A stretch of 64,000 nt of DNA from Clostridium yunnanense (GTDB taxonomy: Bacteria; Bacillota; Clostridia; Clostridiales; Clostridiaceae), in the NCBI RefSeq assembly GCF_016595795.1, contig NZ_JAENHN010000026.1, positions 1 through 64,000 on the forward strand. The letters run 5' to 3'. Of this stretch, positions 24,941-34,915 are shown in pieces. Within the stretch, counting starts at the first letter, position 1. The number at the start of each line of letters is the position of its first letter. The translations under genes and the position numbers were made by a program. The notes below the pieces were generated by a model. That model ran no database searches, had not been told where the DNA came from, and saw only the letters and a program-made list of their open reading frames with translations.

Positions 24941-25435
24941 ATGAAGGTAAAGTTTAAAGGAAATGATGTTGAACTTAAAGGGAAACAACTTGCTGTTAAT
25001 GAAACTATAGCGGATTTTACCGTGACAGATACAAATCTTAATTCAGTAAATTTTAAAGATATTCCTGGCGTTAAAATATTGCTAGCAGTTCCATCTGTCG
25101 ATACTCCAGTATGTGATTTAGAAGTTGCTACATTTAATGACAAAGTAAAAGAACTGCCTAATGTAACTTGCGTTACTATATCAATGGATTTGCCATTTGC
25201 TCAAGCAAGATGGTGTGCAGCAAAAGGTATTGAAAATGTCAAAGTATTCTCAGATTACAAAGAAAGAAATTTTGCTGATGTTAGTGGTACTTATATAAAA
25301 GAGTTGGGACTTTTAACAAGAGCTGCTTTCGTAATTGATTCAGGAAATAGGATAGTATATGCTAACTATTTAGAAGAAGTTTCAAATCAAGTAAACTTTG
25401 ATGAGATATTGCAAGTAGCTAAAAGTACAAAATAG
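24941..25435 (+). CDS. tpx: Thiol peroxidase (Tpx)
   Basis: A 164-residue atypical 2-Cys peroxiredoxin that reduces hydroperoxides with thioredoxin. The peroxidatic Cys58 lies in PSVDTPVCDLEVATFN (the usual T-x-x-C context, with the more common Ser replaced by Pro-Val) and the resolving Cys92 in FAQARWCAAKG. Length is exactly that of the family. AAGGAGG precedes the ATG. It is monocistronic: a decayed repeat lies upstream, and a long terminator hairpin follows. It is an oxidative-stress defence enzyme, expected in an anaerobe. Confidence 0.93.
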   Translation: MKVKFKGNDVELKGKQLAVNETIADFTVTDTNLNSVNFKDIPGVKILLAVPSVDTPVCDLEVATFNDKVKELPNVTCVTISMDLPFAQARWCAAKGIENVKVFSDYKERNFADVSGTYIKELGLLTRAAFVIDSGNRIVYANYLEEVSNQVNFDEILQVAKSTK

Positions 25436-25452
25436 AAAACTATTTGTATTTT

Positions 25453-25540
25453 AAAACCATTTTAATTGTTTATAAATATTTCAAGTTTCTTTTAGTATAA
25501 GAAATATTGAAATATGAAAATAATTAAGATGGTTTTTTTT
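25453..25540 (+). terminator. Very long hairpin terminator of tpx
   Basis: Two arms of about 36 bases, starting AAAACCATTTTAATT and ending AATTAAGATGGTTTT, match at all but a few positions and are followed by TTTTTTTT. The stem is unusually long for a simple terminator. Confidence 0.75.
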
Positions 25541-25542
25541 AT

Positions 25543-25639
25543 AGGGTTCCTGTGTGGAAACTTAAGTTATACTTGTTCGAAAATCGAGGCTCTGGGGATT
25601 TTCGGGCAAGTATAACTTAATAGTTGAGCTAGGAACCCT
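25543..25639. repeat. Palindromic repeat family 2, copy 2
   Basis: Ends AGGGTTCCT and AGGAACCCT (9 bp, perfect), inner AAGTTATACTTG pairing with CAAGTATAACTT, and centre CGAAAATCGAGG/GGGGATTTTCG. The interior is closely similar to the copy at 6029. Confidence 0.8.
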
Positions 25640-25728
25640 CTATCAGAAAAAAGAAGGATTTATAAGTATCGCAGAATTTATAAGTACTTTTATGAATATA
25701 TTTATAAAAAGATAGCTCTAATAATTTG

Positions 25729-25806
25729 TTTTTCTCATATACATTCGGAAAGGCAGCTGTGCAAAAATAGCTTACTGAAGTAAGGCGCTTCAGTATCTTT
25801 ATTAAA
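25729..25806 (+). repeat. Structured repeat family 3, copy D (truncated)
   Basis: CTCATATACATTCGGAAAGGCAG is present in pieces identical to copies A and C, but the left CCTGCC arm is missing. The linker TGTGCAAAAA and a second hairpin (TACTGAAG...CTTCAGTA) with a T-rich end are retained. Confidence 0.6.
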
Positions 25807-25833
25807 AATAAATGAAACAAAGGGGAGAAGGGG

Positions 25834-26154
25834 ATGGATAAATTAGCTAGTATTATAATTTTGGCTGGAATAGCAGAGGCTATTTGGGAAACAATCAAGA
25901 TGGTGTTTAATCATGGCAAATTAGATTTCAATAAACTTGGCGCAATACTCGTAGGTATATTACTTTGCATAGTAACTGGAGCTGATATATTAAGCTTAAT
26001 TGGGTTTTCACCAAAAATTAATTATGTTGGACAAGTATTAACTGGGTTACTCATATCTAGAGGGGCTAACTTTGCCCATGATTTATTGACCAGTATTTAT
26101 AATTTGCAACAAAATACAAGGACAGATAATACAAAAGTAGAAACAAAATTATAA
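25834..26154 (+). CDS. Small holin-like membrane protein, family not recognised
   Basis: A 106-residue protein with two or three membrane segments: about residues 4-24 (SIIILAGIAEAIWETI), 37-60 (LGAILVGILLCIVTGADILSLIG) and a weaker one at 65-85 (YVGQVLTGLLISRGANFAHDLL), then a polar tail. The organisation is like small holins or toxin-release proteins, but no family motif is certain. GGGGAGAAGGGG lies directly before ATG. It could relate to the lysozyme elsewhere in the window only by speculation. Confidence 0.6.
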   Translation: MDKLASIIILAGIAEAIWETIKMVFNHGKLDFNKLGAILVGILLCIVTGADILSLIGFSPKINYVGQVLTGLLISRGANFAHDLLTSIYNLQQNTRTDNTKVETKL

Positions 26155-26436
26155 GATTATATTTATTTAATGAATTTATACAAATAATAAATGATAATGA
26201 GATTTTAAAATACTCTAGAATAAATATTTCATAATTAAATTATAAATAAAATACTTAAATTAGATACAGGTTGTTGAAAAAATTCTCTATATATAATAAA
26301 CTTTTATAATGTAAATTAGTATCTATTGCTAGGAGTAGATATAGCAATTCAATGAAAATATAAGAGAAAGCTATATGATGTAAAGTGATATTTTACTTAT
26401 TGAGGATTTAAAATATATAGTGACCTAGGAGGAGCA
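26155..26436. other. AT-rich gap upstream of the asparaginase gene
   Basis: There is no open frame with a ribosome-binding site and no strong hairpin. A short inverted pair AGTATCTATTGCTA/TAGATATAGCAAT is visible near 26318-26348. The asparaginase promoter could not be placed confidently. Confidence 0.35.
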
Positions 26437-27423
26437 ATGAAAAAGATAGCAATAGTTTTTAATGGTGGAACAATATCGATGAAAGTAGATCCTAGAATAA
26501 AAGCGGCAGTTCCAAGTCTTACTGGTGAAGAAATAATGTCAATGGTTACAGGGATTGAAAGCTTTGCAGAAATTGAATCATATACATATTCAAGTTTACC
26601 AGGACCACATATGACCCCTGAAATAATGCTCGATCTTTCAAAGTATGTGCAAAAGCTACTTACAAGGGAAGACATAAGTGGAGTTGTAATTACACACGGG
26701 ACAGACTCCCTAGAAGAAACTGCATATCTTCTAGATTTGACCTTGGATACAGAAAAACCAGTTGTTTTTACAGGAGCAATGAGAAGCGGATCTGAATTAG
26801 GGTATGATGGCCCTTCAAATCTTGCAGCGTCAATATGTACTGCTATTTCTGAAGAAGCTAAAAACAGAGGGGTTTTGGTGTGTTTCAATGGAGAGTTAAA
26901 CAGTGCAGCAGAAGTTACAAAAGTTAATTCAATGGCACTTAATGCATTTAGAACACCTAATTTTGGTCCTATTGGTATAGTAGATAACAATCGTGTTATA
27001 TTTTATAGAGATGTTTATAAAGAAAGCTTCCTAGATATCAAAAATATAACTGGAGAAGTAACTCTACTTAAATGTTTTGCTGGAATGGACTCTAGATTAA
27101 TTGATTTTTCGGTTGCAAGTGGAGATAAAGGTATAGTAATAGAAGCTATGGGAAGGGGAAATATTCCTCCGGCAATGGTAGATGGAATAAAAAGGGCGAT
27201 AGATAAGGGTGTTGTAGTAGTTGTAGTCTCAAGATGTTTTGAAGGAAGAGTTTATGATTCCTATGGATATCATGGCGGTGGAAAAGAGCTTAGAAACTTG
27301 GGGGTAATCTTCGGAGATAATATGCCGGGTCAGAAAGCTAGGATTAAATTGATTACTGCTTTAAGCTATACATCAGATTTCGACTATATAAAATGCTTGT
27401 TTGAAAGAGATTTGTATAAATAA
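26437..27423 (+). CDS. ansA: L-asparaginase (type I-like)
   Basis: A 328-residue enzyme that hydrolyses L-asparagine to aspartate and ammonia. The nucleophilic Thr12 is in FNGGTIS and the second catalytic pair Thr89-Asp90 in ITHGTDSLEETA, both characteristic of bacterial asparaginases; GAMRSGSELGYDGPSN and the C-terminal EAMGRGNIPPAM and SRCFEGRV follow the family. No signal peptide, so it is cytoplasmic, of the low-affinity type. GGAGGAG lies 5 bases before ATG. It is monocistronic and followed by the promoter of the purine permease. Confidence 0.9.
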   Translation: MKKIAIVFNGGTISMKVDPRIKAAVPSLTGEEIMSMVTGIESFAEIESYTYSSLPGPHMTPEIMLDLSKYVQKLLTREDISGVVITHGTDSLEETAYLLDLTLDTEKPVVFTGAMRSGSELGYDGPSNLAASICTAISEEAKNRGVLVCFNGELNSAAEVTKVNSMALNAFRTPNFGPIGIVDNNRVIFYRDVYKESFLDIKNITGEVTLLKCFAGMDSRLIDFSVASGDKGIVIEAMGRGNIPPAMVDGIKRAIDKGVVVVVVSRCFEGRVYDSYGYHGGGKELRNLGVIFGDNMPGQKARIKLITALSYTSDFDYIKCLFERDLYK

Positions 27424-27465
27424 TGTGAATTATAAAAAATAAAAACAAAAAATAATTCGGATGTG

Positions 27466-27494
27466 TTGACAACGATATGAACGGAATATATAAT
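27466..27494 (+). promoter_or_regulatory. Consensus sigma-A promoter of the purine permease
   Basis: Perfect -35 TTGACA and perfect -10 TATAAT with 17 bases between them. The start of transcription falls just before the riboswitch. Confidence 0.85.
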
Positions 27495-27507
27495 AATATT
27501 CGTGCTT

Positions 27508-27640
27508 ATTGCTCGTATAATTTTGACGATATGGGTCGAAAGTTTCTACCAGATACCTTAAATATCTGACTATGAGGAATCGAAAGTTGTCAATACATCA
27601 ATATGATGTCGCTTTGGTTCTTCACCTCTGCGGCTTTTAT
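27508..27640 (+). promoter_or_regulatory. Purine riboswitch (guanine class) with expression platform
   Basis: The aptamer (27508-27580) has P1 ATTGCTCGTA/TATGAGGAAT, a conserved TATAA, ATATGG and GTTTCTACC, and two hairpin loops. The specificity position reads C (GACTATG), which indicates guanine/hypoxanthine rather than adenine. Downstream, TGAGGAATCGAAAG (including the 3' P1 strand) can pair with CTTTGGTTCTTCA. The alternative GTCGC/GCGGC hairpin ends in TTTTATTTTTT. This is the logic of a guanine-off transcription switch. Confidence 0.9.
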
Positions 27641-27660
27641 TTTTTAGGAGGAAGAAATTT

Positions 27661-29019
27661 ATGCAAAATCTAAAAGCTAAACAAAGAAAACTAGCAATAC
27701 TGGATAACAAAAATGTAGACTATAAGAAAGAAATACTAGCAGGTATTACTACATTCTTAGCTATGGCCTATATAATAGCAGTTAATCCTGATATACTTAG
27801 TAAATCAGGAATGCCTGTTGGTGCATTAGTAACAGCTACCTGTTTATCAGCAGGGTTAACTTCAATATTTATGGGCGTTTATGCTAACCTGCCTATAGGA
27901 CTTGCGTCTGGTATGGGGCTAAATGCATTTTTCGCTTTTACTGTTTGCGGTAAGTACGGTATTTCTTGGACTGTAGCTTTAACAGCAGTTTTTGTAGAAG
28001 GAATTATTTTTATAATTTTATCATTATTTAGTGTTCGTGAAGCAGTAGTTAATGCTATACCTCGTAATATGAAACTTGCAGTAACTGGTGGTATAGGATT
28101 GTTTATTGCATTTATAGGTATGTTGAATTCAGGGCTTGTTGTACAGGATCAATCAACTACAGTTGCACTTGGTAGATTTACAACTCCATCAGTTGCAATA
28201 ACTTGCCTTGGAATTTTAATAATAGTTATTTTAGAAAAGAAAAAAGTAAAAGGTGCAATGCTTTGGGGAATTTTAGGTGGTACTTTAGTTGCCTGGGCAT
28301 ATGCACTTTACGATACACAAGGTGCTGCTGCATTTGGTATATATCTGCCAAATGGAATATTCAAATTTGAATCGCTTGCACCTATAGCAGGAAAAGTTGA
28401 TTTTTCTTTCCTTACAAACAATGCTAATATTTTTACATTTATAGGGGTTGTTTTAACTTTTCTATTTGTAGATTTCTTTGATACAGTTGGAACTTTGGTA
28501 GGAGTTGCTACAAGAGCTAATCTTATTGATAAAGATGGACGAGTTCCTAATGCAGGAAGAGCATTATTAGTTGATGCTATAGGAACTACTGGCGGAGCTC
28601 TAATGGGAACTTCAGCAATTACTGCTTACGTAGAAAGTGCAACAGGGATTGAAGAAGGTGGAAGAACAGGATTTACTGCAATAGTAACAGGCGTATTATT
28701 TCTACTTGCAATGTTTTTATCACCATTATTTATTGCAATTCCATCGTGTGCAACTGCACCAGCACTAATATATGTTGGTTACTTAATGATGGGGACAGTA
28801 AAAGAAATAGACTTTAATGATATTACTGAAGCTGTTCCAGCTTTCCTAACAATAAGTATGATGCCATTTACATATTCAATAGGTGATGGGTTAATGATAG
28901 GAATACTATCATATGTAATAATAAATGTAATATCAAATCTAATTTCAAAGGATAAAAAGAAAATATCAGCAGTAATGTATCTGTTAGCTGTTATATTCAT
29001 TTTGAAATTAGTATTATAA
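27661..29019 (+). CDS. NCS2 family guanine/hypoxanthine permease (PbuG-type)
   Basis: A 452-residue purine importer of the AzgA/PbuG branch of the NCS2 family. About 12-14 membrane segments span residues 25-450. The conserved regions LAMAYIIAVNPDILS, GLASGMGLNAFFAF, FLFVDFFDTVGTLVGVA and GGALMGTSAITAYVESATG are clear; the DFFDT and TAYVES motifs line the purine site. The gene is controlled by the guanine-class riboswitch just upstream, which supports guanine/hypoxanthine as substrate. AGGAGG lies 9 bases before ATG. It is followed by a terminator. Confidence 0.93.
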   Translation: MQNLKAKQRKLAILDNKNVDYKKEILAGITTFLAMAYIIAVNPDILSKSGMPVGALVTATCLSAGLTSIFMGVYANLPIGLASGMGLNAFFAFTVCGKYGISWTVALTAVFVEGIIFIILSLFSVREAVVNAIPRNMKLAVTGGIGLFIAFIGMLNSGLVVQDQSTTVALGRFTTPSVAITCLGILIIVILEKKKVKGAMLWGILGGTLVAWAYALYDTQGAAAFGIYLPNGIFKFESLAPIAGKVDFSFLTNNANIFTFIGVVLTFLFVDFFDTVGTLVGVATRANLIDKDGRVPNAGRALLVDAIGTTGGALMGTSAITAYVESATGIEEGGRTGFTAIVTGVLFLLAMFLSPLFIAIPSCATAPALIYVGYLMMGTVKEIDFNDITEAVPAFLTISMMPFTYSIGDGLMIGILSYVIINVISNLISKDKKKISAVMYLLAVIFILKLVL

Positions 29020-29042
29020 TTGCTTCCTTCAATTTTATTATA

Positions 29043-29075
29043 GCCTTGCTAGATTTATCTAGCAGGGCCTTTTTT
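29043..29075 (+). terminator. Terminator after the purine permease
   Basis: GCCTTGCTAGAT and ATCTAGCAGGGC (12 bp, one G-T pair) close a 2-4 base loop and are followed by TTTTTT. Confidence 0.85.
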
Positions 29076-29229
29076 ACTTTAGAAGGAAGGTATAAAGTTT
29101 TTAAGCTAGCTTCAGCTGACTTTTTAATGTAATGATCGTTCTTTGAAGATATTTATTGAGATAAATTAACGAAAGTAACCTTTCAAAAATATATTGTGTT
29201 TAATTGTAAACATTCTGTTAACAAACTGT

Positions 29230-29257
29230 TGACATTTACTAAGCGTATTATATACAA
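29230..29257 (+). promoter_or_regulatory. Promoter of the yicC-remA-gmk-rpoZ-coaBC operon
   Basis: TTGACA and TATACA are separated by 16 bases, about 45 bases before yicC. It is the only promoter-like site before the five tightly packed genes. Confidence 0.6.
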
Positions 29258-29301
29258 TGGATATAGTCTCAATCTGATATATTTTTTTAGGAGGATTGAC
29301 A

Positions 29302-30183
29302 ATGATTAAAAGTATGACAGGTTTTGGAAGAGCTTCAAGTGAAGAAGAAAGTACTAGAAGCTTTTCATTAGAAATGAAGAGCGTAAATCATAGATATCTG
29401 GATATAAATATAAGAATGCCAAAATCAATGATTTCACTTGAGGAAAGAATAAGAAGAATTGTAGGAGAAAGATTGAACAGAGGCAAAGTTGATATCTTTT
29501 TGAACTACAAGAACTACGGACAATTTGATACTGCTGCAAAATTAAATGTTAAATTAGCGGATAGTTATGTAGATTGTCTAAAACAAATAAAAGAGAGATA
29601 TTCGTTAAAAGATGAATTGAGCTTAACATTAATTTCTAAATTTCCTGAAGTTATAGTTCTTGAAGAACATGAGGAAAACTTAGAAGATATTTGGAAAGAA
29701 CTACTTCCGCTAGTGAATAGGTCACTTGATACTATAATATGCATGCGAGAAGCTGAGGGACAAAAGCTTTATGAAGACATGACTCTAAAATCTAATGATA
29801 TTGAAGCTAATGTCAGAAAGATTGAAGCTAAATGCCCTGAAGTTCTTAAAGCATATAAAGAAAAATTAAGAGAAAAGCTTCAAGGTATTTTAGAAAATGT
29901 GCAGATAGATGAAAATAGACTTGCAATGGAAGTAGCTATCTTTGCAGATAAGTCAACTATTGATGAAGAGATAACAAGGTTGTATAGTCATATAAATCAG
30001 CTAAGAAGTACATTTTTGCTTAACGAACCAATTGGAAGGAAGTTAGACTTCATTATTCAAGAAATGAATAGAGAAACCAATACAATAGCATCCAAGTCTA
30101 CTGATTTGGAAATTACTAATTTAGTTATCAATATTAAGAATATGATAGAGAAAATAAGAGAGCAGATCCAAAATATCGAGTAG
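29302..30183 (+). CDS. yicC: YicC family endoribonuclease
   Basis: A 293-residue protein of the YicC/YloC family, a cytoplasmic endoribonuclease implicated in RNA turnover. The N-terminal [28 protein letters not shown] and C-terminal [35 protein letters not shown] are the family signatures, and the length is standard. ATG 29302 follows AGGAGG with 7 bases; an in-frame TTG two codons earlier is less well spaced. First gene of the operon, 10 bases before remA, the same order as in Bacillus. Confidence 0.93.
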   Translation: MIKSMTGFGRASSEEESTRSFSLEMKSVNHRYLDINIRMPKSMISLEERIRRIVGERLNRGKVDIFLNYKNYGQFDTAAKLNVKLADSYVDCLKQIKERYSLKDELSLTLISKFPEVIVLEEHEENLEDIWKELLPLVNRSLDTIICMREAEGQKLYEDMTLKSNDIEANVRKIEAKCPEVLKAYKEKLREKLQGILENVQIDENRLAMEVAIFADKSTIDEEITRLYSHINQLRSTFLLNEPIGRKLDFIIQEMNRETNTIASKSTDLEITNLVINIKNMIEKIREQIQNIE

Positions 30184-30193
30184 GAGGAATAAT

Positions 30194-30463
30194 ATGAGTA
30201 TCAAATTGATCAACATTGGTTTTGGAAATATAGTTTCAGCTAATAGACTTGTTGCAATAGTAAGCCCAGAATCAGCACCAATAAAAAGAATAATTCAAGA
30301 GGCTAGAGATAGAGGTATGTTAATTGACGCTACATATGGTAGAAGAACAAGAGCTGTTATCATAACAGATAGCGACCATGTTATTTTATCAGCAGTTCAA
30401 CCTGAAACAGTTGCACATAGATTATCTACTAAAGATGATGATGTAGAAGAGGTAGATGAATAA
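30194..30463 (+). CDS. remA: RemA family regulator (DUF370)
   Basis: An 89-residue DNA-binding regulator of the RemA family, required in Bacillus for matrix gene activation and osmoprotection. The signature is nearly complete: [35 protein letters not shown] and [12 protein letters not shown]. The acidic tail ([10 protein letters not shown]) is longer than the minimal protein. The stop codon overlaps the gmk start by one base, so translation is coupled. Its targets in clostridia are unknown. Confidence 0.93.
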   Translation: MSIKLINIGFGNIVSANRLVAIVSPESAPIKRIIQEARDRGMLIDATYGRRTRAVIITDSDHVILSAVQPETVAHRLSTKDDDVEEVDE

Positions 30464-31101
30464 TGCATCAACACGATAAAGGAATACTTATTGTGATATC
30501 TGGACCTTCAGGCGCTGGGAAAGGTACCATATGTAAAGCTTTGGTAGAAAAAAATGAAAAACTTTTTATTTCAGTTTCTGCAACTACAAGAAAACCAAGA
30601 GTTGGAGAAGTGGAAGGAGTAAACTACTACTTTATAACTAAAGAAGAGTTTTTACAAAGGGTAGAAAATGATGACTTCATTGAGTGGGCAGAAGTTTATG
30701 GTAATTATTATGGAACTCCAAAATCCACAGTAGATCAAATGTTAGATGAAGGTATCAATGTAATACTTGAAATTGATATTCAAGGTGCACTAAAGGTTAA
30801 GGAAAATGCAAGAGATGGTGTTTTCGTATTTATTCTTCCTCCATCAATGGAAGAACTTAAACAAAGAATTATAAACAGAGGAAGCGAAACACAAGAATCC
30901 TTAATGACAAGATTCAAATCAGCGTATCAAGAGATAAATTATGTATCAAAATATAACTATGCAGTTGTAAATGATACAGTTGATGAAGCAGTGAAAAAAA
31001 TTGAAAGTATTATCTTAGCTGAAAAATGCAGAGTAGACAGAATAAAAGAAACTATAATAGAATCAAAGGAGGGTTTAATTCATGAGCAACTCTATGATTA
31101 A
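30463..31101 (+). CDS. gmk: Guanylate kinase
   Basis: A 212-residue kinase converting GMP to GDP. The P-loop GPSGAGKGT (about residues 13-21), the GMP-binding SATTRKPRVGEVEGVNYYF and the lid region RIINRGSETQESLMTRF are all present. It overlaps remA by one base and rpoZ by 20. A C-terminal extension of about ten residues (IIESKEGLIHEQLYD) lies over the rpoZ ribosome-binding site. Confidence 0.96.
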   Translation: MHQHDKGILIVISGPSGAGKGTICKALVEKNEKLFISVSATTRKPRVGEVEGVNYYFITKEEFLQRVENDDFIEWAEVYGNYYGTPKSTVDQMLDEGINVILEIDIQGALKVKENARDGVFVFILPPSMEELKQRIINRGSETQESLMTRFKSAYQEINYVSKYNYAVVNDTVDEAVKKIESIILAEKCRVDRIKETIIESKEGLIHEQLYD

Positions 31102-31300
31102 TCCATCAATCGTAGACTTATTAGAAAAGGTAGACAATAGATATTCGTTAGTTATTGTAACTTCAAAGAGAGCAAGACAAATAATCGATGGTGCTGAACC
31201 ATACGTAAAGGTAGATTCAAATAAACCATTAACCGTTTCTATTAATGAAGTTAATGATGGCTTTGTAAAATATGAACAAATAAAGGAAGGCTTAAAATAG
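31082..31300 (+). CDS. rpoZ: DNA-directed RNA polymerase subunit omega
   Basis: A 72-residue omega subunit that helps assemble RNA polymerase. MSNSMINPSIVDLLEKVDNR and VIVTSKRARQI are the core motif. The start overlaps the gmk coding end, and GGAGGG inside gmk supplies its ribosome-binding site, so the two are translationally linked. It ends one base before coaBC. Confidence 0.93.
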   Translation: MSNSMINPSIVDLLEKVDNRYSLVIVTSKRARQIIDGAEPYVKVDSNKPLTVSINEVNDGFVKYEQIKEGLK

Positions 31301-31301
31301 A

Positions 31302-32486
31302 ATGAGTAAGAAGTGTGTTGTTGTTGGCGTTTCTGGAGGAGTAGCAGTATATAAAGCTTTAGATGTTATCAGTACTTTAAGGAAACAGGATATTGACATA
31401 CATGTAATTATGACTGAGTCAGCAACTGAGTTTGTAACACCACTTTCATTTCAATCTTTAAGTCAAAACATGGTTGTTACAGACATGTTTGCAGAACCTA
31501 AGGCTTGGGAAATTCAGCATATTTCATTAGCAAAAAGAGCAGATTTAATGCTTGTTGTACCAGCAACTGCCAATATTATTGGTAAAGTTGCAAATGGCAT
31601 TGCAGATGATATGTTATCAACTACAATAATGGCTACAAAAGCTCCAGTTGTTTTTGCTCCGGCCATGAATACAAATATGTATGAGAATGTAATAGTTCAA
31701 GAAAATCTTACAAAACTAAAGAGATTAGGATATAATTTCATAGAACCTGCAAGTGGAAGATTGGCTTGTGGTGATGTTGGCAAAGGTAAGCTAGCTGATA
31801 CAAAACTTATTTCTGAATACGTAATAAGTATGTTAAATGATCAAAAGGATTTAGTGGGTAAAAAAGTTTTAGTAACTGCTGGTCCTACTGTTTCAGATAT
31901 TGATCCAGTTAGATTTATATCAAATAGATCTTCTGGTAAAATGGGTTTTGCTATTGCAGAAGAAGCGAGAGATAGAGGTGCTGATGTAGTGCTTGTTGCT
32001 GGACCTTCAGATATACCTGATCCTTTTGGGATGAAAATAGTGAGAGTTAGAACAAATGAGCAAATGATGAAGGCTGTTTTAGAAGATTTTGATTCTTCAG
32101 ATATAGTTGTAAAATCTGCTGCAGTTGCGGATTACAAACCTAAAGAGTATCATGATAAAAAAATCAAGAAAACTGAAGGTGATCTTTCGATTGATTTTAT
32201 AAGAGATAATGATATCCTTAAAACTTTAGGTGACCGCAAAAAAAATCAGATTTTAATAGGTTTTGCTGCAGAAAGCAATGATCTAATAGAAAATGCAGAT
32301 GGCAAACTTAAAAGAAAAAATCTGGATTATATTGTTGCAAATGATATATCAAAATCAGATACTGGTTTTGCATCAGATGATAATTTGGTTACTATTATTT
32401 CATCTAAAGGTGAATATTTTGCCTTAGATAAAATGAATAAAAAAGAGGTAGCAAGAAATTTGTTTAATATAATAAAAAAGCGCTAA
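31302..32486 (+). CDS. coaBC: Bifunctional phosphopantothenoylcysteine decarboxylase/synthase
   Basis: A 394-residue CoA-biosynthetic fusion. The N-terminal CoaC flavoprotein (about residues 1-175) shows [25 protein letters not shown] with the active-site His, and [10 protein letters not shown]. The C-terminal CoaB synthase (about 185-394) shows [22 protein letters not shown] and [11 protein letters not shown]. It makes 4'-phosphopantetheine, the substrate of coaD at 50449. The stop codon is in the loop of the terminator that closes the operon. Confidence 0.95.
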   Translation: MSKKCVVVGVSGGVAVYKALDVISTLRKQDIDIHVIMTESATEFVTPLSFQSLSQNMVVTDMFAEPKAWEIQHISLAKRADLMLVVPATANIIGKVANGIADDMLSTTIMATKAPVVFAPAMNTNMYENVIVQENLTKLKRLGYNFIEPASGRLACGDVGKGKLADTKLISEYVISMLNDQKDLVGKKVLVTAGPTVSDIDPVRFISNRSSGKMGFAIAEEARDRGADVVLVAGPSDIPDPFGMKIVRVRTNEQMMKAVLEDFDSSDIVVKSAAVADYKPKEYHDKKIKKTEGDLSIDFIRDNDILKTLGDRKKNQILIGFAAESNDLIENADGKLKRKNLDYIVANDISKSDTGFASDDNLVTIISSKGEYFALDKMNKKEVARNLFNIIKKR

Positions 32487-32500
32487 TTGCGCTTTTTTTA
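32474..32500. terminator. Terminator closing the coaBC operon
   Basis: AAAAAAGCGC-taatt-GCGCTTTTTTT. The last two sense codons and the stop codon of coaBC form the 5' arm and loop. Confidence 0.85.
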
Positions 32501-32574
32501 CTCTATTATAAATAATAATTAAAATCTTTGTATAACTTGCGTTTTTTTATGATTAAGATGATAATTTAATTAGA

Positions 32575-32677
32575 GTAAAAGATGAACTTATTCGCCTGCC
32601 AGAATTTCCTCACACATATTCGGAAAAGGCAGATGCGCAAAAAAAATCGCTAACAAAAAGCGTATTAGTGATTTTTA
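32575..32677 (+). repeat. Structured repeat family 3, copy B
   Basis: AGTAAAAGATGAACTTATTC leads into CGCCTGCC...TTTCC, which pairs with GGAAAAGGCAG across a TCACACATATTC loop. GATGCGCAAAAAAAA and a second hairpin (TCGCTAACA/GTATTAGTGA) with TTTTT follow. It sits just before priA. Confidence 0.75.
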
Positions 32678-32699
32678 AATATAGCTAAGGGTGATAATA

Positions 32700-34904
32700 T
32701 TGAGTTTATTCGCAGGTGTAGTTGTAAATAGTGATGCTTTAAAAGTAGATAAGTTGTTTACATATGAAGTACCAGATAAATTTGGTCCCTTGATTCAAAA
32801 AGGACATAGAATAAGAGTTCCTTTTGGAAAAGGAAATAAAACTATAGAGGCTTTCGTTATGGATCTATATAATGATTATAACGGGAACATATCAAAACTA
32901 AAGGCTATTTCAGAAGTCTGTGATGAAAATCCATTAATTACAGAAGATGATTTTAGCCTAATACAATTTATGAGAGAAAAATACTTATGTAAGTATATTG
33001 AAGCTATAAGGGTTTTAATTCCTACTGGGATTATGAAGGGAAATAAAATAAAGACTAAAAAAGTAATCTGCTACGGTGGTGCAGAGCTTCAAGGTAATCT
33101 TAATAAGCCTAATTATAAAAATGCTGTGGATATTATCTCTGAAAATAGCGGTATTTATACTAGAAGTGAACTGATGGATAAATTTAATCTGTCTGCCTAT
33201 ACACTGTCTAAGTTATTAGAAAATAATATTATATTTTCTGATGATGAGCAGGTAAATAGGATAAATACTAGGAAATATGAAACATATTCTTCGAAAAATT
33301 TAAACATGGAACAACAACAAGCTGTTGATGCTATTCTAAGTAGTAAGAATAAATTAATACTGCTTAAAGGTGTTACTGGCAGTGGTAAAACTGAGGTTTA
33401 TATGAATCTAGTTAGCCATATGCTTAATGAGGATAAGACATCTTTGATTCTAGTTCCTGAAATAGCCTTAACCCCTCAAATGATTGAGCGGTTTAAGGGA
33501 AGGTTTGGAAAGAATGTAGCTGTTTTTCATAGCAGATTATCTGATGGTGAGCGTTTTGATGAATGGTTTAGAATTAAAAATGGTGATGTTAAGCTGGTTA
33601 TTGGTGCTAGATCCGCTATATTTCTCCCTTTTGATAATTTAGGTCTTATTGTAATAGATGAGGAACATGAGGGAACTTACAAGTCTGAACAAAATCCTAA
33701 GTATCATACTAGAGAAATAGCAGAATTCAAAAGTAAATTAACTGGTTGTACTGTTGTGTATGGTTCAGCTACTCCAAGTATTGAATCCTACTTTAAAGCT
33801 TTAGCAGGAAATATGAAATTAGTTGAATTAAAGAATAGAGTAGATAATTCTAGTTTGCCTAAGATGGAAGTTATTGATATGAGAGAAGAACTTAGTAACA
33901 ATAACAAAAGTATGTTTAGCAAAAAATTATATGAAGCAATTCAAGATAGATTGGAAAAAAAAGAACAGATAATAATTTTCCTTAATAGAAGAGGATATTC
34001 AACTTTTGTATCTTGTAGAAAATGCGGATATGTATTTAAATGTCCTCATTGCGATATAGCTATGACTTATCATACTAATGGATATCTTGTATGCCACTAC
34101 TGCGGTACAGCACATAGGCAACAAAGCGAATGTCCGTCCTGTAGTAGTAAATATGTTAAGTATTTTGGTGCAGGTACTGAAAAACTAGAAATTGAAATTA
34201 CAAAACTATTTCCTAAAGCGAGAGTTCTTAGAATGGATGTTGACACTACAAGAAAGAAAAATTCTCATGAGGAAATATATAATACTTTTAAAAATGGTAA
34301 TGCAGACATATTAGTTGGAACACAGATGATATCAAAGGGATTAGATTTTCCGAATGTTACCCTTGTTGGAGTTATAACTGCAGATATTTCGCTTAATCTT
34401 CCGGATTTTAGATCTAGTGAGAGGACATATCAACTAATTACTCAAGTTGGTGGAAGAGCAGGAAGAGGAAGTAAAGAAGGGAATGTTTTAGTGCAAAGTT
34501 ATAACCCAGAACATTATAGCTTAAGTTATGCAAAAAACAATGATTATGAAGGCTTTTATGAAGAAGAGATTGTTCTTAGGAAATCTATGAATTATCCTCC
34601 ATATTCCAATATAATGCTTATTAACTTAAGTTCTAAGAACCAAGTTGATTTGCAAAAGCACTGTGAAAAGCTTGGTTACAGTATCAAAACTGAATTAAAA
34701 GATAATGATCAAGTAGAAGTGCTAGGTCCATGTCCGTGTATAATTCAAAGAATTAATGAAATGTATAGATGGCAAATTTTAATAAAAGGTAATTTTGAGT
34801 TATCTTTGGCACATAATATAAAAGATATAGTTTATGAATTATCAAATGAAGTTTATAATGATATAAGGATTAGTATGGATATAAATCCAAATAATTTAGT
34901 ATAG
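32700..34904 (+). CDS. priA: Primosomal helicase PriA
   Basis: A 734-residue replication-restart helicase that loads the replisome at stalled forks. The N-terminal 3' DNA-binding domain (about 1-110) is followed by a winged helix. Helicase motifs run from [14 protein letters not shown] (Walker A), VIDEEHE (DEAH type) and [10 protein letters not shown] to GRAGRG. The zinc module is complete ([22 protein letters not shown]). TTG 32700 is preferred, because AAGGGTGAT lies just upstream; the frame also opens at a GTG within that site. It starts a new cluster with def 11 bases after it. Confidence 0.95.
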   Translation: MSLFAGVVVNSDALKVDKLFTYEVPDKFGPLIQKGHRIRVPFGKGNKTIEAFVMDLYNDYNGNISKLKAISEVCDENPLITEDDFSLIQFMREKYLCKYIEAIRVLIPTGIMKGNKIKTKKVICYGGAELQGNLNKPNYKNAVDIISENSGIYTRSELMDKFNLSAYTLSKLLENNIIFSDDEQVNRINTRKYETYSSKNLNMEQQQAVDAILSSKNKLILLKGVTGSGKTEVYMNLVSHMLNEDKTSLILVPEIALTPQMIERFKGRFGKNVAVFHSRLSDGERFDEWFRIKNGDVKLVIGARSAIFLPFDNLGLIVIDEEHEGTYKSEQNPKYHTREIAEFKSKLTGCTVVYGSATPSIESYFKALAGNMKLVELKNRVDNSSLPKMEVIDMREELSNNNKSMFSKKLYEAIQDRLEKKEQIIIFLNRRGYSTFVSCRKCGYVFKCPHCDIAMTYHTNGYLVCHYCGTAHRQQSECPSCSSKYVKYFGAGTEKLEIEITKLFPKARVLRMDVDTTRKKNSHEEIYNTFKNGNADILVGTQMISKGLDFPNVTLVGVITADISLNLPDFRSSERTYQLITQVGGRAGRGSKEGNVLVQSYNPEHYSLSYAKNNDYEGFYEEEIVLRKSMNYPPYSNIMLINLSSKNQVDLQKHCEKLGYSIKTELKDNDQVEVLGPCPCIIQRINEMYRWQILIKGNFELSLAHNIKDIVYELSNEVYNDIRISMDINPNNLV

Positions 34905-34915
34905 GAGTGATAGCT

